A stretch of DNA of 64,000 nucleotides, taken from contig BAOK01000001.1 of assembly GCA_000509225.1 (NCBI GenBank), positions 2,402,914 to 2,466,913 of the forward strand, given 5' to 3'. The notes under the pieces are model-generated. The model had not been told where the DNA came from. It ran no database searches and worked only from the letters and a program-made list of their open reading frames with translations. Below, in pieces: positions 26,217 to 34,146 of this stretch (the first letter of the stretch is position 1; each line of letters opens with the position of its first letter). The DNA comes from Parvibaculaceae bacterium Mf 1.05b.01 (lineage in GTDB: Bacteria; Pseudomonadota; Alphaproteobacteria; Parvibaculales; Parvibaculaceae). Made by a program: the position numbers and the translations under genes.

Positions 26217-27125
26217 ATGGCAGACATATCGGTAGATAGTGGCAGAGCGCCACGCGAGCGTATGGAAGTAAGGCGCGTTCCCTTTTCCTACGAACAACGC
26301 AGCACCAAAGAAAGGGTTGGTCACTGGAACCAGGGCAGCCCTGAATTTTCACATATTGTGAATTCCGGGTCGCTCGCCATGCCTTATCTCGAGCCCTATC
26401 TCATCAGGACCATGCGCGCGGCGCGAGACAAGATCACCGACCCGCAGCTTCAGAAGGAGCTCGACTTTTATTGCGCTCAAGAGTCCACCCACTTCCGGCA
26501 GCACAAAAAGTTCAACGATACGCTGAGCGAGGCAGGATATGTCGCCGTGCGCGAAATTGAGGCGCGCGTGGACAGAGACTATAAGAAGCTCGGCGAGAAG
26601 AAGTCCCTGAAGTTCAACCTGGCCTACGCGGAAGGCTTTGAATCCATGGCGCTCGCCATCGGCGAAATGCTGATTGAAGACCGGGAATATCTCTTCGGGA
26701 ATAGCGATCCGGCCGTTGCCTCGCTGATCCTCTGGCATTTCGTGGAAGAGATTGAGCATAAGAATGTGACGTTCGATGTGTTCAAGCATCTGCATGCCAG
26801 CTATTTCTGGCGCATGCTGGGGCTTGTCTATGCGACCGGTCACATTTTCTGGCGCATGGGCCAGGGCTATCGCGACCTGCTTCGGGAAGATGGACTCTGG
26901 TCAAATTTCAAGAGCCGGTGGCGGATGCTAAAGCTATTGGGGCGCATCATGAAAAATGTCCTGCCCAAATGGCTGCGCATCTGGCGTCCAAGCTATCACC
27001 CCTCACAGGTGCCTGACCCGACATGGGGCCTTGATTGGGCGGCGCTATTTGATGCCTCTCCTGAAGGGGCAGCCAACCTTGACACAACACGGCTTCACGA
27101 GCCGCAGCCTGTTGCACTTACTTGA
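26217..27125 (+). CDS. PF10118-type predicted metal-dependent hydrolase
   Basis: 302 residues of the ferritin-like family annotated as metal-dependent hydrolase (PF10118). Visible helical metal-ligand motifs are FYCAQESTHFRQHKKFN, YAEGFESMALAIGEMLIED and LWHFVEEIEHKNVTFDVF, giving the E...ExxH pattern of a diiron-like site. Earlier in-frame ATGs at 26172-26205 fall within the repeat; ATG 26217 with AGGGG upstream is chosen. It is probably repressed by the divergent TetR protein. Enzymatic substrate unknown. Two-hairpin repeats flank it on both sides. Confidence 0.82.
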   Translation: MADISVDSGRAPRERMEVRRVPFSYEQRSTKERVGHWNQGSPEFSHIVNSGSLAMPYLEPYLIRTMRAARDKITDPQLQKELDFYCAQESTHFRQHKKFNDTLSEAGYVAVREIEARVDRDYKKLGEKKSLKFNLAYAEGFESMALAIGEMLIEDREYLFGNSDPAVASLILWHFVEEIEHKNVTFDVFKHLHASYFWRMLGLVYATGHIFWRMGQGYRDLLREDGLWSNFKSRWRMLKLLGRIMKNVLPKWLRIWRPSYHPSQVPDPTWGLDWAALFDASPEGAANLDTTRLHEPQPVALT

Positions 27126-27221
27126 GCGCTTCACCTTTTGACTAGACTGAGGTGAAGCGCTCCAATCCAATATTTTGCCGCATTTCCGGACGCTGAAGTC
27201 TGCAACTTCAGCTGGAAATGC
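27124..27221. repeat. Two-hairpin intergenic repeat, copy 3
   Basis: Hairpin 1: GAGCGCTTCACC (27124-27135) with GGTGAAGCGCTC (27151-27162). Linker with TATTTTGCC. Hairpin 2: GCATTTCC (27180-27187), CTGAAG, CTTCAG, GGAAATGC (to 27221). It starts on the stop codon of the PF10118 gene. Confidence 0.88.
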
Positions 27222-27243
27222 TCCACACATTTGAGGGGGATTC

Positions 27244-27753
27244 ATGTCGCAAGCAGATCATTCAACCATTACGCCACGCATGCAGACACTGCTGCTTTTG
27301 AACGGTGTGGGACTTTTCATCGTCGGCATTGTCTTTGGCTGGGCGTGGTTTTTCCATCTCCTCGGCGAGATCGTGCTCTGGCCGCTCCCCATTCAGATTG
27401 AAGTGGACATTCCCGGCGACTCACGCGGGTTCCGCATGGGGCATATGGAAGCCATCACCCATGGGCTTCTCCTGATGGCCTTTGCCTTTGCCGGACAGTT
27501 CATGCGCTTGAGCCAAAAGGAGTTCACGGTCTTTTATTGGTCCGCGCTTATTAATGGGTGGCTTTTCACCCTGCCCGCTATGGCCAATGCCTTTGCCGGG
27601 ACACGCGGCCTTGCCTTTGGGGGTGGACCGTTCAAGTCGGGCCTCGCCAACGATATCATCTATCTCTTTGGCTGGCCGCCGGTTGTCGCCGTCCACGTTC
27701 TCTTTGCGGTCGTCGTTTTGGGGACGGTTCGGCACCTGCGCGCTTCTGAATAG
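27244..27753 (+). CDS. Styrene-oxide-isomerase-like integral membrane protein
   Basis: 169 residues, about four membrane helices. Several features resemble styrene oxide isomerase (StyC, also about 169 residues): an amphipathic EVDIPGDSRGF before a helix starting MGHMEAITHG (H67, H73), a GW in the third helix region (INGWLFTLP), and TRGLAFGGGPF near the end, where StyC has NRGLTFG. In StyC the His aligned with H67 ligates heme. The Asn three turns on is replaced by His here. It may isomerise epoxides or another small hydrophobic molecule. ATG 27244 follows GAGGGGG. The family call is from memory of the StyC sequence and is not proven. Confidence 0.5.
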   Translation: MSQADHSTITPRMQTLLLLNGVGLFIVGIVFGWAWFFHLLGEIVLWPLPIQIEVDIPGDSRGFRMGHMEAITHGLLLMAFAFAGQFMRLSQKEFTVFYWSALINGWLFTLPAMANAFAGTRGLAFGGGPFKSGLANDIIYLFGWPPVVAVHVLFAVVVLGTVRHLRASE

Positions 27754-27758
27754 GTCAC

Positions 27759-27791
27759 AAAAAGGCCGGCGGAGGATCAGCCCCGCCGGCC
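27759..27791 (-). terminator. Terminator of the Spy-like gene
   Basis: Read leftwards: GGCCGGCGG and CCGCCGGCC form a 9-bp stem, followed by five T. It lies between two convergent genes. Confidence 0.88.
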
Positions 27792-27816
27792 ATCGATGAC
27801 GCTTCAATCAGATGAT

Positions 27817-28338
27817 TTAGTGCCACCAACCGCGACGACGGTGATTGGCAGCACCGTCCAGCAGTTCTTTTTGCTCTGCATCGAGCGTGTTGTAAAAGGC
27901 ATCAAATGCGGGGCGGATGGTCTGGATGGTTTTCAGACCAACTGCCACAGCTTCTTCTGCCATGGCCAGACGGTCAGGTGCAGGGGCTGCGTCTGCGGCG
28001 CGGGCTGCATCCACCTTGCCGCAAAAGGCCGTCACGTCGCTGCCGCCCTGACGGACGGCCGCAATCAGATCATCCCATGCGGCTTGCTGTGTTGAGGTGA
28101 ACTCCACCTCTTCCTCCGCGTGCTCCATCATTTCTTCAACAAAATGATCAACGCCTCGCTCGCAGCGGGCGGCGGCTGTTCGCTCGCCCCAACCGAACCA
28201 GGAGGCGTTCTGCACTGTTGCATCCTCGGCGTTTGCCGGGGCGATGACCGCCAGGATAGAAACCACAACAGCGAATATGCCTGCTGCAAATGTGTTGACG
28301 GTCATGCTTTGATTGAAAGGGGCGGGTCTGTGGGACAT
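27817..28338 (-). CDS. Spy/CpxP-like periplasmic LTXXQ-type protein
   Basis: 173 residues. An N-terminal hydrophobic segment (FAAGIFAVVVSILAVIAPANA) looks like a signal peptide cut after ANA, near residue 37. The mature protein is helical and acidic with FTSTQQAAWDDLIAAV and YNTLDAEQKELL, the two LTxxQ-like motifs of the Spy/CpxP family, and a His/Arg/Trp-rich end (HRRRGWWH). Two cysteines are present. ATG 28338 follows GGAGAACGAAG. Spy-like proteins chaperone periplasmic proteins or sense metals. It is divergent from a two-component system, probably its regulator. Confidence 0.72.
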   Translation of the reverse strand: MSHRPAPFNQSMTVNTFAAGIFAVVVSILAVIAPANAEDATVQNASWFGWGERTAAARCERGVDHFVEEMMEHAEEEVEFTSTQQAAWDDLIAAVRQGGSDVTAFCGKVDAARAADAAPAPDRLAMAEEAVAVGLKTIQTIRPAFDAFYNTLDAEQKELLDGAANHRRRGWWH

Positions 28339-28421
28339 CTTCGTTCTCCAGGATCGGGGCTTGTTGTCTGCCACATCAATCTGGGGACTCCGGCGCCATT
28401 TATCCTCTCAGGGCCGTATCG

Positions 28422-28480
28422 AATTGTAACTGATTGTAACAGGGCCCCTCCGGTTAAGACGGTTGTTACCCGACGTTACA
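28422..28480. promoter_or_regulatory. Inverted pair of tandem GTAAC boxes in the divergent promoter region
   Basis: GTAAC at 28426 and 28436 (10 bp apart) and, inverted, GTTAC at 28465 and 28475 (10 bp apart). Three of the four half-sites extend to TTGTAAC. Tandem half-sites one helical turn apart are the usual target of OmpR-type regulators, so the adjacent response regulator is the likely ligand. Confidence 0.65.
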
Positions 28481-28523
28481 AAAATCAGGCGCGACCCGGC
28501 CAATAATGGACTAAATTTAGAGC

Positions 28524-29237
28524 ATGAGCAGTTTACCCCACCTTCTGGTCGTCGATGATGACCGGGAAATTCGAGACCTCGTTAAACGCTTCCTGACCAA
28601 ACACGGTTTCCGCGTGACCTTGGCCGAGGATGCCATTTCTTGCATGGCCGCCATTGAGGCTGGCAAGTTCGACCTGGTGGTCCTTGATGTGATGATGCCG
28701 GGTGAAGATGGCCTGAGCGTTTGCCGGCGGATCCGCGCCACTTCGGAGCTGCCGGTCATTATGCTGACAGCCATGGGCGAGGAGACAGATCGGATTATCG
28801 GCCTGGAGATCGGGGCGGATGATTACCTGCCAAAGCCCTTTAATCCGCGAGAGCTGCTCGCCCGCATCAAAGCAATCCTCCGGCGCGCTGAGCCCAAACA
28901 TGACGCACCGGTCACTGACACGCATTTTCATTTCGAAGGATGGCAACTCGACCCTCGATCCCGCGCATTGACCAGTCCGGGTGGCCAAGATGTTGAGCTG
29001 ACATCCGGTGAGTTCGATCTTTTAATCGCCTTTGTTGAGCGCCCAAACAGGGTTCTTTCTCGTGACCAATTGCTGGACATCACGAAGGGCCGGGAAGCCA
29101 TGCCCTTTGATCGAAGCATTGATGTGCAGCTCTCCCGCCTACGCCGTAAGATCGAAGAGGATCACAAGCTGCCCCGGACCATCAAAACCATTCGTGGTGG
29201 CGGCTACATGTTCACCGCAGAGGTCACCCGCGCATGA
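28524..29237 (+). CDS. OmpR-family response regulator
   Basis: 237 residues: receiver domain with VVDDD pocket, phospho-acceptor D55 in LVVLDVMMPGEDG, T in MLTAMG and K in DDYLPKPFNPREL, then an OmpR winged helix (SGEFDLLIAFVERPNRVLSRDQLLD, RSIDVQLSRLRRKIE, TIRGGGYMF). It overlaps the kinase start by four bases (ATGA). It is close to OmpR/CpxR/RstA-type regulators; the paired Spy-like gene suggests envelope or metal stress. Confidence 0.93.
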   Translation: MSSLPHLLVVDDDREIRDLVKRFLTKHGFRVTLAEDAISCMAAIEAGKFDLVVLDVMMPGEDGLSVCRRIRATSELPVIMLTAMGEETDRIIGLEIGADDYLPKPFNPRELLARIKAILRRAEPKHDAPVTDTHFHFEGWQLDPRSRALTSPGGQDVELTSGEFDLLIAFVERPNRVLSRDQLLDITKGREAMPFDRSIDVQLSRLRRKIEEDHKLPRTIKTIRGGGYMFTAEVTRA

Positions 29238-30634
29238 CCCGCCGCCGTCGCTCCCGACACCATCGCAGACGCGAGCGAACCCATGAGGCAAGAGAACTCC
29301 GCAGAAAATTTCGGCGGAACGCGAACAGGTTCCTGCCGGGAGGACTGGCCGGGCGCATCATCCTTATGGTTGTCGGCATTCTGTTTGTGGTGCAGCTGGT
29401 CGGCTGGATCTTTGGTGACAATGACCGCTGGGAGTTCGATGAGCCAGAGGAGGTGGCGGCTGAACAAGTTATCGCCGCAACCCAGCTTCTGGACCGTGCC
29501 AACGAAGAGGAACGCGAGGCCCTAACGAAGGCCCTCACAGGCATCTTTCTCCGTGTAAGTGTGCAAAGCAGCGCGCCGGATGCCGGGCACCGCCTTCGTC
29601 CGGACCGAGGAGGCAACTTCGAGGAAGAGGCGCGCGAACTTCTGGGGCCCTTGGAGAATCGCGAGGTTCGTATCGGATATCGCGGTGAGTGGGACTGGGA
29701 TGGGATCATTACCCTCTCTGTTCAGCTATTGGACGGAAACTGGGTGGTTTATGAATTCCCGATCCGAGCCTTTGGCATGTTCCAACAGCCTTCCTCCGGC
29801 ATCGGCCCCTGGATTTTCTGGCTGCTGGTCGCCGTTGCCATCATCTGGTTCAGCAATCGTCTCGTCCGCCCTTTGCGGACTTTCTCGGCAGCAGCAGAGA
29901 ATCTCGGCCGTGACATCAATGTCGACCCTCTGCCGGTGACCGGATCGCGGGAACTTAGACGCGCTTCTAAGGCATTCAACAAAATGCAGACCCGTGTGCA
30001 ACGCATGATTGATGACAGATCACTCATGCTTGCGGCAATTGCCCATGATCTGCGTACCGTCCTTACTCGTTTGCGCCTCAGGGCAGAGTTCATCGAAGAT
30101 GCGGAGCAACAAGCGAAAGCTGAAGCCGACATTGAAGAAATGCAAGCCATGCTCGATGCGGGACTCGCCTTTGCGCGCGGGGAAACCGAAGTTGAAGAAA
30201 GACGGGTCATTGATCTTGCAGAACTCACGAGAAGCCTAACCGAGGACTTGACGCAAACCGATGGGCCCGCGCGCTATCATGGTCCGACATCGCTTGCCTA
30301 TCGGTGCGGTCCAAATGAAATGCGCCGCGCGATTTCCAATGTGATCCGCAATGCCATTGCCTACGGCTCGGAGGCGGATGTGCGTCTGTCTTCCGAACCA
30401 CAGGGCGTTGCACTCACCATTTCCGACAAAGGACCCGGCATTCCAACTGAGCTGCATGAACAAGTTTTCCAACCCTTTTTCCGGGTCGAGGACTCTCGAA
30501 ATCGAGAAACAGGCGGGACAGGCCTCGGCCTTGCCATTGCCCGGACCATCGCGCGGCGACATGGCGGCGACGTCCACCTCAAAAACGCTCCAGAAGGCGG
30601 GTTGGTCGTCACGCTGACGCTCCCAGCGAGCTAG
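29234..30634 (+). CDS. EnvZ-like sensor histidine kinase
   Basis: 466 residues: an unusually basic N-terminal tail (nine Arg in the first 16 residues), TM1 at about 40-60, a periplasmic domain of about 130 residues, TM2 at about 191-210, HAMP at about 208-262, HisKA with phospho-acceptor H271 in AIAHDLRTVLTRLRLR, and a HATPase with NVIRNAIAYG, ISDKGPGIP and GGTGLGLAIARTI. The AHDLRTxLTRLRLR box is the EnvZ type. Translationally coupled to the regulator upstream. Confidence 0.93.
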   Translation: MTRRRRSRHHRRRERTHEARELRRKFRRNANRFLPGGLAGRIILMVVGILFVVQLVGWIFGDNDRWEFDEPEEVAAEQVIAATQLLDRANEEEREALTKALTGIFLRVSVQSSAPDAGHRLRPDRGGNFEEEARELLGPLENREVRIGYRGEWDWDGIITLSVQLLDGNWVVYEFPIRAFGMFQQPSSGIGPWIFWLLVAVAIIWFSNRLVRPLRTFSAAAENLGRDINVDPLPVTGSRELRRASKAFNKMQTRVQRMIDDRSLMLAAIAHDLRTVLTRLRLRAEFIEDAEQQAKAEADIEEMQAMLDAGLAFARGETEVEERRVIDLAELTRSLTEDLTQTDGPARYHGPTSLAYRCGPNEMRRAISNVIRNAIAYGSEADVRLSSEPQGVALTISDKGPGIPTELHEQVFQPFFRVEDSRNRETGGTGLGLAIARTIARRHGGDVHLKNAPEGGLVVTLTLPAS

Positions 30635-30709
30635 CGATATCCGGCTTTGCTGCAGCGCAGCGGATCACGTAAACTAAAAGCCAAATCGAAATCTCAAGGA
30701 CTTGTTCGA

Positions 30710-31603
30710 ATGGCAGCGACCCACGCGCTTACCGGCCCCGGCCCCACTTCTCACACCTATTTTTCGCAGCGGCTGCGGCTGCACTATGTCGATTGGGGAA
30801 ATGAAGAGGCTGAACCTCTCCTGCTGGTGCATGGAGGGCGCGACCACTGCCGGAACTGGGACTGGGTCGCCCAGTCCTTTAGGGACACACATCACATCAT
30901 TGCGCCTGACCTGCGCGGCCACGGCGACAGCCAATGGATGATTGGCGGGACCTACGACCTTACCGACTTTGTCTATGACATTGCGCAGCTCATTCATCAG
31001 AAAAAGCTCAATCCAGTCACCATTATCGCCCATTCCATGGGCGGTGCGGTTGCACTGCGCTATGCAGGTCTTTATCCCGAAACGGTCAAGAAACTGGTGG
31101 TCATTGAAGGATTGGGCCCGTCTCCAAAGATGATCGAAGAACGAGAAAAGACGCCCATCCATGAGCGCACTGCCCAGTGGGTGGAGCAAATGCGAAAGCT
31201 GTCCAGCAGACAGCCGCGTCGGTATGACAGCATTCTTGATGCGTTCACGCGGATGCAGGATGAGAACCCGCACCTCTCGCCGGAGCACGCGCGCCATCTG
31301 ACAGTCCATGGCGTCAGCCAGAATGAGGACGGCACCTATAGCTGGAAGTTCGACAATTATGTGCGCGCCTTCTCGCCGGCTGGTTTCACGCCGGCGGAGT
31401 CCCAGCATTTCTGGTCCCGTATCACCTGTCCGACATTGCTGATCCGCGGCACAGAAAGTTGGGCAAGCGACCCTTTAAAAGATGGCCGCGCTGAACATTT
31501 CCAGAATGCGCAAGTCGTGAATATCGAGAATGCAGGACATTGGGTCCATCATGACCAGTTGAGTGAATTCCTTGAGCTGGTGGAAGGCTTCCTCGAAACC
31601 TAA
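30710..31603 (+). CDS. Alpha/beta-fold hydrolase
   Basis: 297 residues: oxyanion loop HGGRDHCRNWD (residues 41-51), PDLRGHGDS (67-74), nucleophile elbow AHSMGG with S109, and a late GHWVHHDQ holding the catalytic His; an acidic residue near LLIRGTESWASDP would complete the triad. ATG 30710 (AAGGA upstream) is chosen over 30647. The lid region is Arg-rich. It might be an epoxide hydrolase, haloalkane dehalogenase or esterase; substrate unknown. It overlaps the convergent kinase gene by four bases. Confidence 0.85.
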   Translation: MAATHALTGPGPTSHTYFSQRLRLHYVDWGNEEAEPLLLVHGGRDHCRNWDWVAQSFRDTHHIIAPDLRGHGDSQWMIGGTYDLTDFVYDIAQLIHQKKLNPVTIIAHSMGGAVALRYAGLYPETVKKLVVIEGLGPSPKMIEEREKTPIHERTAQWVEQMRKLSSRQPRRYDSILDAFTRMQDENPHLSPEHARHLTVHGVSQNEDGTYSWKFDNYVRAFSPAGFTPAESQHFWSRITCPTLLIRGTESWASDPLKDGRAEHFQNAQVVNIENAGHWVHHDQLSEFLELVEGFLET

Positions 31604-34005
31604 GCGAGCTCTGCCTCAACCTGCGGTGACACCGGGTCCGACGACACCCTGGCAGCGGGAAGGCGCACTGTAATGGTTGTGCCTTCACCCTCAGTGCTTT
31701 CGATATCCAGGTGGCCTTGATGCGCCTCGACCAGTGATTTGGTGATCGCAAGACCAAGACCGGTGCCCTCAAACCGTCTGGCCAGCGAATTGTCAGACTG
31801 AGTAAAAGGTTGGGTCATTTTGTCAACCTGGTCTGCAGGGATACCAATTCCTGTGTCCTGTACAACAATCGATATGCCTGCCGCATCATTCACATGAGCC
31901 GACAGATCGACCCGACCATCTGCAGGCGTAAATTTAATCGCATTTGAAAGCAGATTGAGAACGACCTGCCTTAACGCGCGGCGATCTGCGCTGATTTCCG
32001 GTAGACCATCGAGGTCGCCCAGGTGAACAGGGGCATGCTGCGCCGATGTCCCGGTGGGCGCTGCACGGTCTTTTGCCCAATCGAGCACCTCATCGAGCTC
32101 AAGCCATTCGTCGTCAAGTTCCATTTCGCCGGATTCGATACGCGAAATATCCAGAATGTCGTTGATGACTGACAGAAGGTGTCGGCTAGAATCGTGGATG
32201 CTGCCGACATAATCCATGTACCGCTCATTGTCGAGCGGGCCAAACATCTCCTGCTGCATCACTTCGGAGAAGCCGATCACCGCATTTAGCGGTGTCCTCA
32301 GCTCGTGGCTCATGTTTGCCAAGAAGAGTGACTTCGTCCTGTTGGCAGATTCTGCATCGTGCAGAGCCGCCCTGAGATCAGCCTCAGACGCTTTTTGTTC
32401 GGTAATGTCGCGGACGACACTGACATAATAATGCTCTTCGCCGATGCGCATTTCCGTCACAGAAAGCTCGATAGGGAAGGTTTCGCCGTCTTTGCGCTGG
32501 CCCCGCATTTCCTGGCCACCCTGTCCGACCAAACGGCCTAAACCATCAGCAGAGCCGCCCGCTGGAGACGCATGCTGGAGTGCCAGGGTCAAATAGGACG
32601 GCAAGAGAATACCAACGCTCGAGCCTATGAGCTCTTCGCCTTCATATCCAAATAGTCTCGATGCCGCCGGGTTAACAGACTGGATGACGCCGTTTTCGTC
32701 CGTCGACAAGATACCGTCGGCAACGCTCTGCATCATTGTGCGCAGCCTGATTTCCCCGGCTCTTAAACGTTCCTGCGCGGTCAATTGCTGAGATACATCA
32801 CGAAGGCTGAGGAATAGTGATGGCTCGCCGGAGATCAAATGGATGTGCCGCCAGGAACATAAAGCCCTGTGGTAGGTGCCATCAGGATGCCGCAAACGGA
32901 ATTGTCCTTCTGGCCTGTGATCCGGAGCATCAATCGCCTCAGCTGCCAGTTCCAAAAAACGCTCGACATCATCCTGATGGACCAGATCGGAAATCTTGTA
33001 CCCAATAAATTCTGAAGGGCGTTCATCAAACCACTCGCCAAAGCCAGGCCCGAGGAAGACTGCCTTCATATCAAAATCAACAATGGCGATTGCCTCTTCA
33101 ATCGCATTGATCAGAGTCTGAAAATGCTCTGTCGTGCGATGCAGCTCACGCCAGTAGCTTGTCATGCGCCGCGTGAGTGAGACCCAGTCACGAGTGACAT
33201 CGCCGAATTCATCCAGAGAAACAGGGACTGGCTCGATAATTGTGTCCAGATCATCAAAGACAGTGAGCGCCTGTGATCGCAGATCCCATAGGGGATCGAT
33301 GCCTTTCTTGAAATTCTTCAAAGCAAAATAGGCAACCGGCAGAGTTGCCGCCACCAGCGCAAGCCAGACAAGAAAAATCCCCGCACCCGCGCCACCATAT
33401 GCCTGCTCTACATAAAGGATCAGTACAGAACTCACGGTCATCGGCAGCACGACACCTAGTGCAAATACTTTTACCCGAAGAGACAAGAAATGAGTCTTGA
33501 AACCCCGGGGACCGAAATACTGGCCTACAAGATCCGCGAAGACGTAGAGGGCAATGAGCATCATAATCGAGGCAGGAGCAGCGACACCCATAATTGCAAA
33601 CAGATGATCACCGAGAGAGATGCTGCGGCCCAGCTGTTGGCTCACACTGAAGTTCACAACAAGCGGCGCGGCCGCTGCATAGGGCAGATAGAAACCTGCA
33701 AACAAATAGGGAAATCGGGCAACGCGGTGCTCTGCCTCTTCACGAGAGCGTTCGTCGGGAGCGCCAGCCAGCTCTACCGTCCTGCGCATGAATCTGTCGT
33801 GCGCCGCATAGCTGAGCGCAATACCGATCACCGCATACACACTCACCAAGTGTTGGAGAGTTTGCATCAATTGCCCAAGGGTATAATCGCCCAGAAAACT
33901 GACAACGACAAAAGTGATCGCGAGCGGCATGATCCATGCCGCCACCAACCCGGACCGAAATCGGTACAGGAATTCAGAGTCGGTCATTTGTGTTTCAGAC
34001 GCCAT
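31600..34005 (-). CDS. Large membrane PAS-domain sensor histidine kinase, orphan
   Basis: 801 residues. About seven N-terminal hydrophobic segments (residues 20-235) form a membrane sensor, then two PAS domains (about 290-415 with ENAIVDFDMKAVFLG-like content, and 420-545 with GILSTDENGVIQSVNPAASRLFGY), a HisKA with NMSHELRTPLNAVIGFSEVM, and HATPase motifs NLLSNAIKF, VQDTGIGIP and FEGTGLGLAITKSL. The linker after the H-box (FGPLDNERYM, SRHLLSVINDILDISRIESG) is the DivJ/PleC/PdhS-like alphaproteobacterial type. No response regulator is adjacent. Start choice is uncertain. Confidence 0.9.
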   Translation of the reverse strand: MASETQMTDSEFLYRFRSGLVAAWIMPLAITFVVVSFLGDYTLGQLMQTLQHLVSVYAVIGIALSYAAHDRFMRRTVELAGAPDERSREEAEHRVARFPYLFAGFYLPYAAAAPLVVNFSVSQQLGRSISLGDHLFAIMGVAAPASIMMLIALYVFADLVGQYFGPRGFKTHFLSLRVKVFALGVVLPMTVSSVLILYVEQAYGGAGAGIFLVWLALVAATLPVAYFALKNFKKGIDPLWDLRSQALTVFDDLDTIIEPVPVSLDEFGDVTRDWVSLTRRMTSYWRELHRTTEHFQTLINAIEEAIAIVDFDMKAVFLGPGFGEWFDERPSEFIGYKISDLVHQDDVERFLELAAEAIDAPDHRPEGQFRLRHPDGTYHRALCSWRHIHLISGEPSLFLSLRDVSQQLTAQERLRAGEIRLRTMMQSVADGILSTDENGVIQSVNPAASRLFGYEGEELIGSSVGILLPSYLTLALQHASPAGGSADGLGRLVGQGGQEMRGQRKDGETFPIELSVTEMRIGEEHYYVSVVRDITEQKASEADLRAALHDAESANRTKSLFLANMSHELRTPLNAVIGFSEVMQQEMFGPLDNERYMDYVGSIHDSSRHLLSVINDILDISRIESGEMELDDEWLELDEVLDWAKDRAAPTGTSAQHAPVHLGDLDGLPEISADRRALRQVVLNLLSNAIKFTPADGRVDLSAHVNDAAGISIVVQDTGIGIPADQVDKMTQPFTQSDNSLARRFEGTGLGLAITKSLVEAHQGHLDIESTEGEGTTITVRLPAARVSSDPVSPQVEAELA

Positions 34006-34146
34006 CTAATGTGCGGAGCTCACCAAGAAAACATGCTGGGTTTCACCTGGCCCAACTTTGGCGTCATAGTGCGGCCTGATTGGTTAAATCATGGCTAAGA
34101 AAGTATGAAATTCCAATGGGTTGCCGTCGGTGTGGCGCCAACGAGG

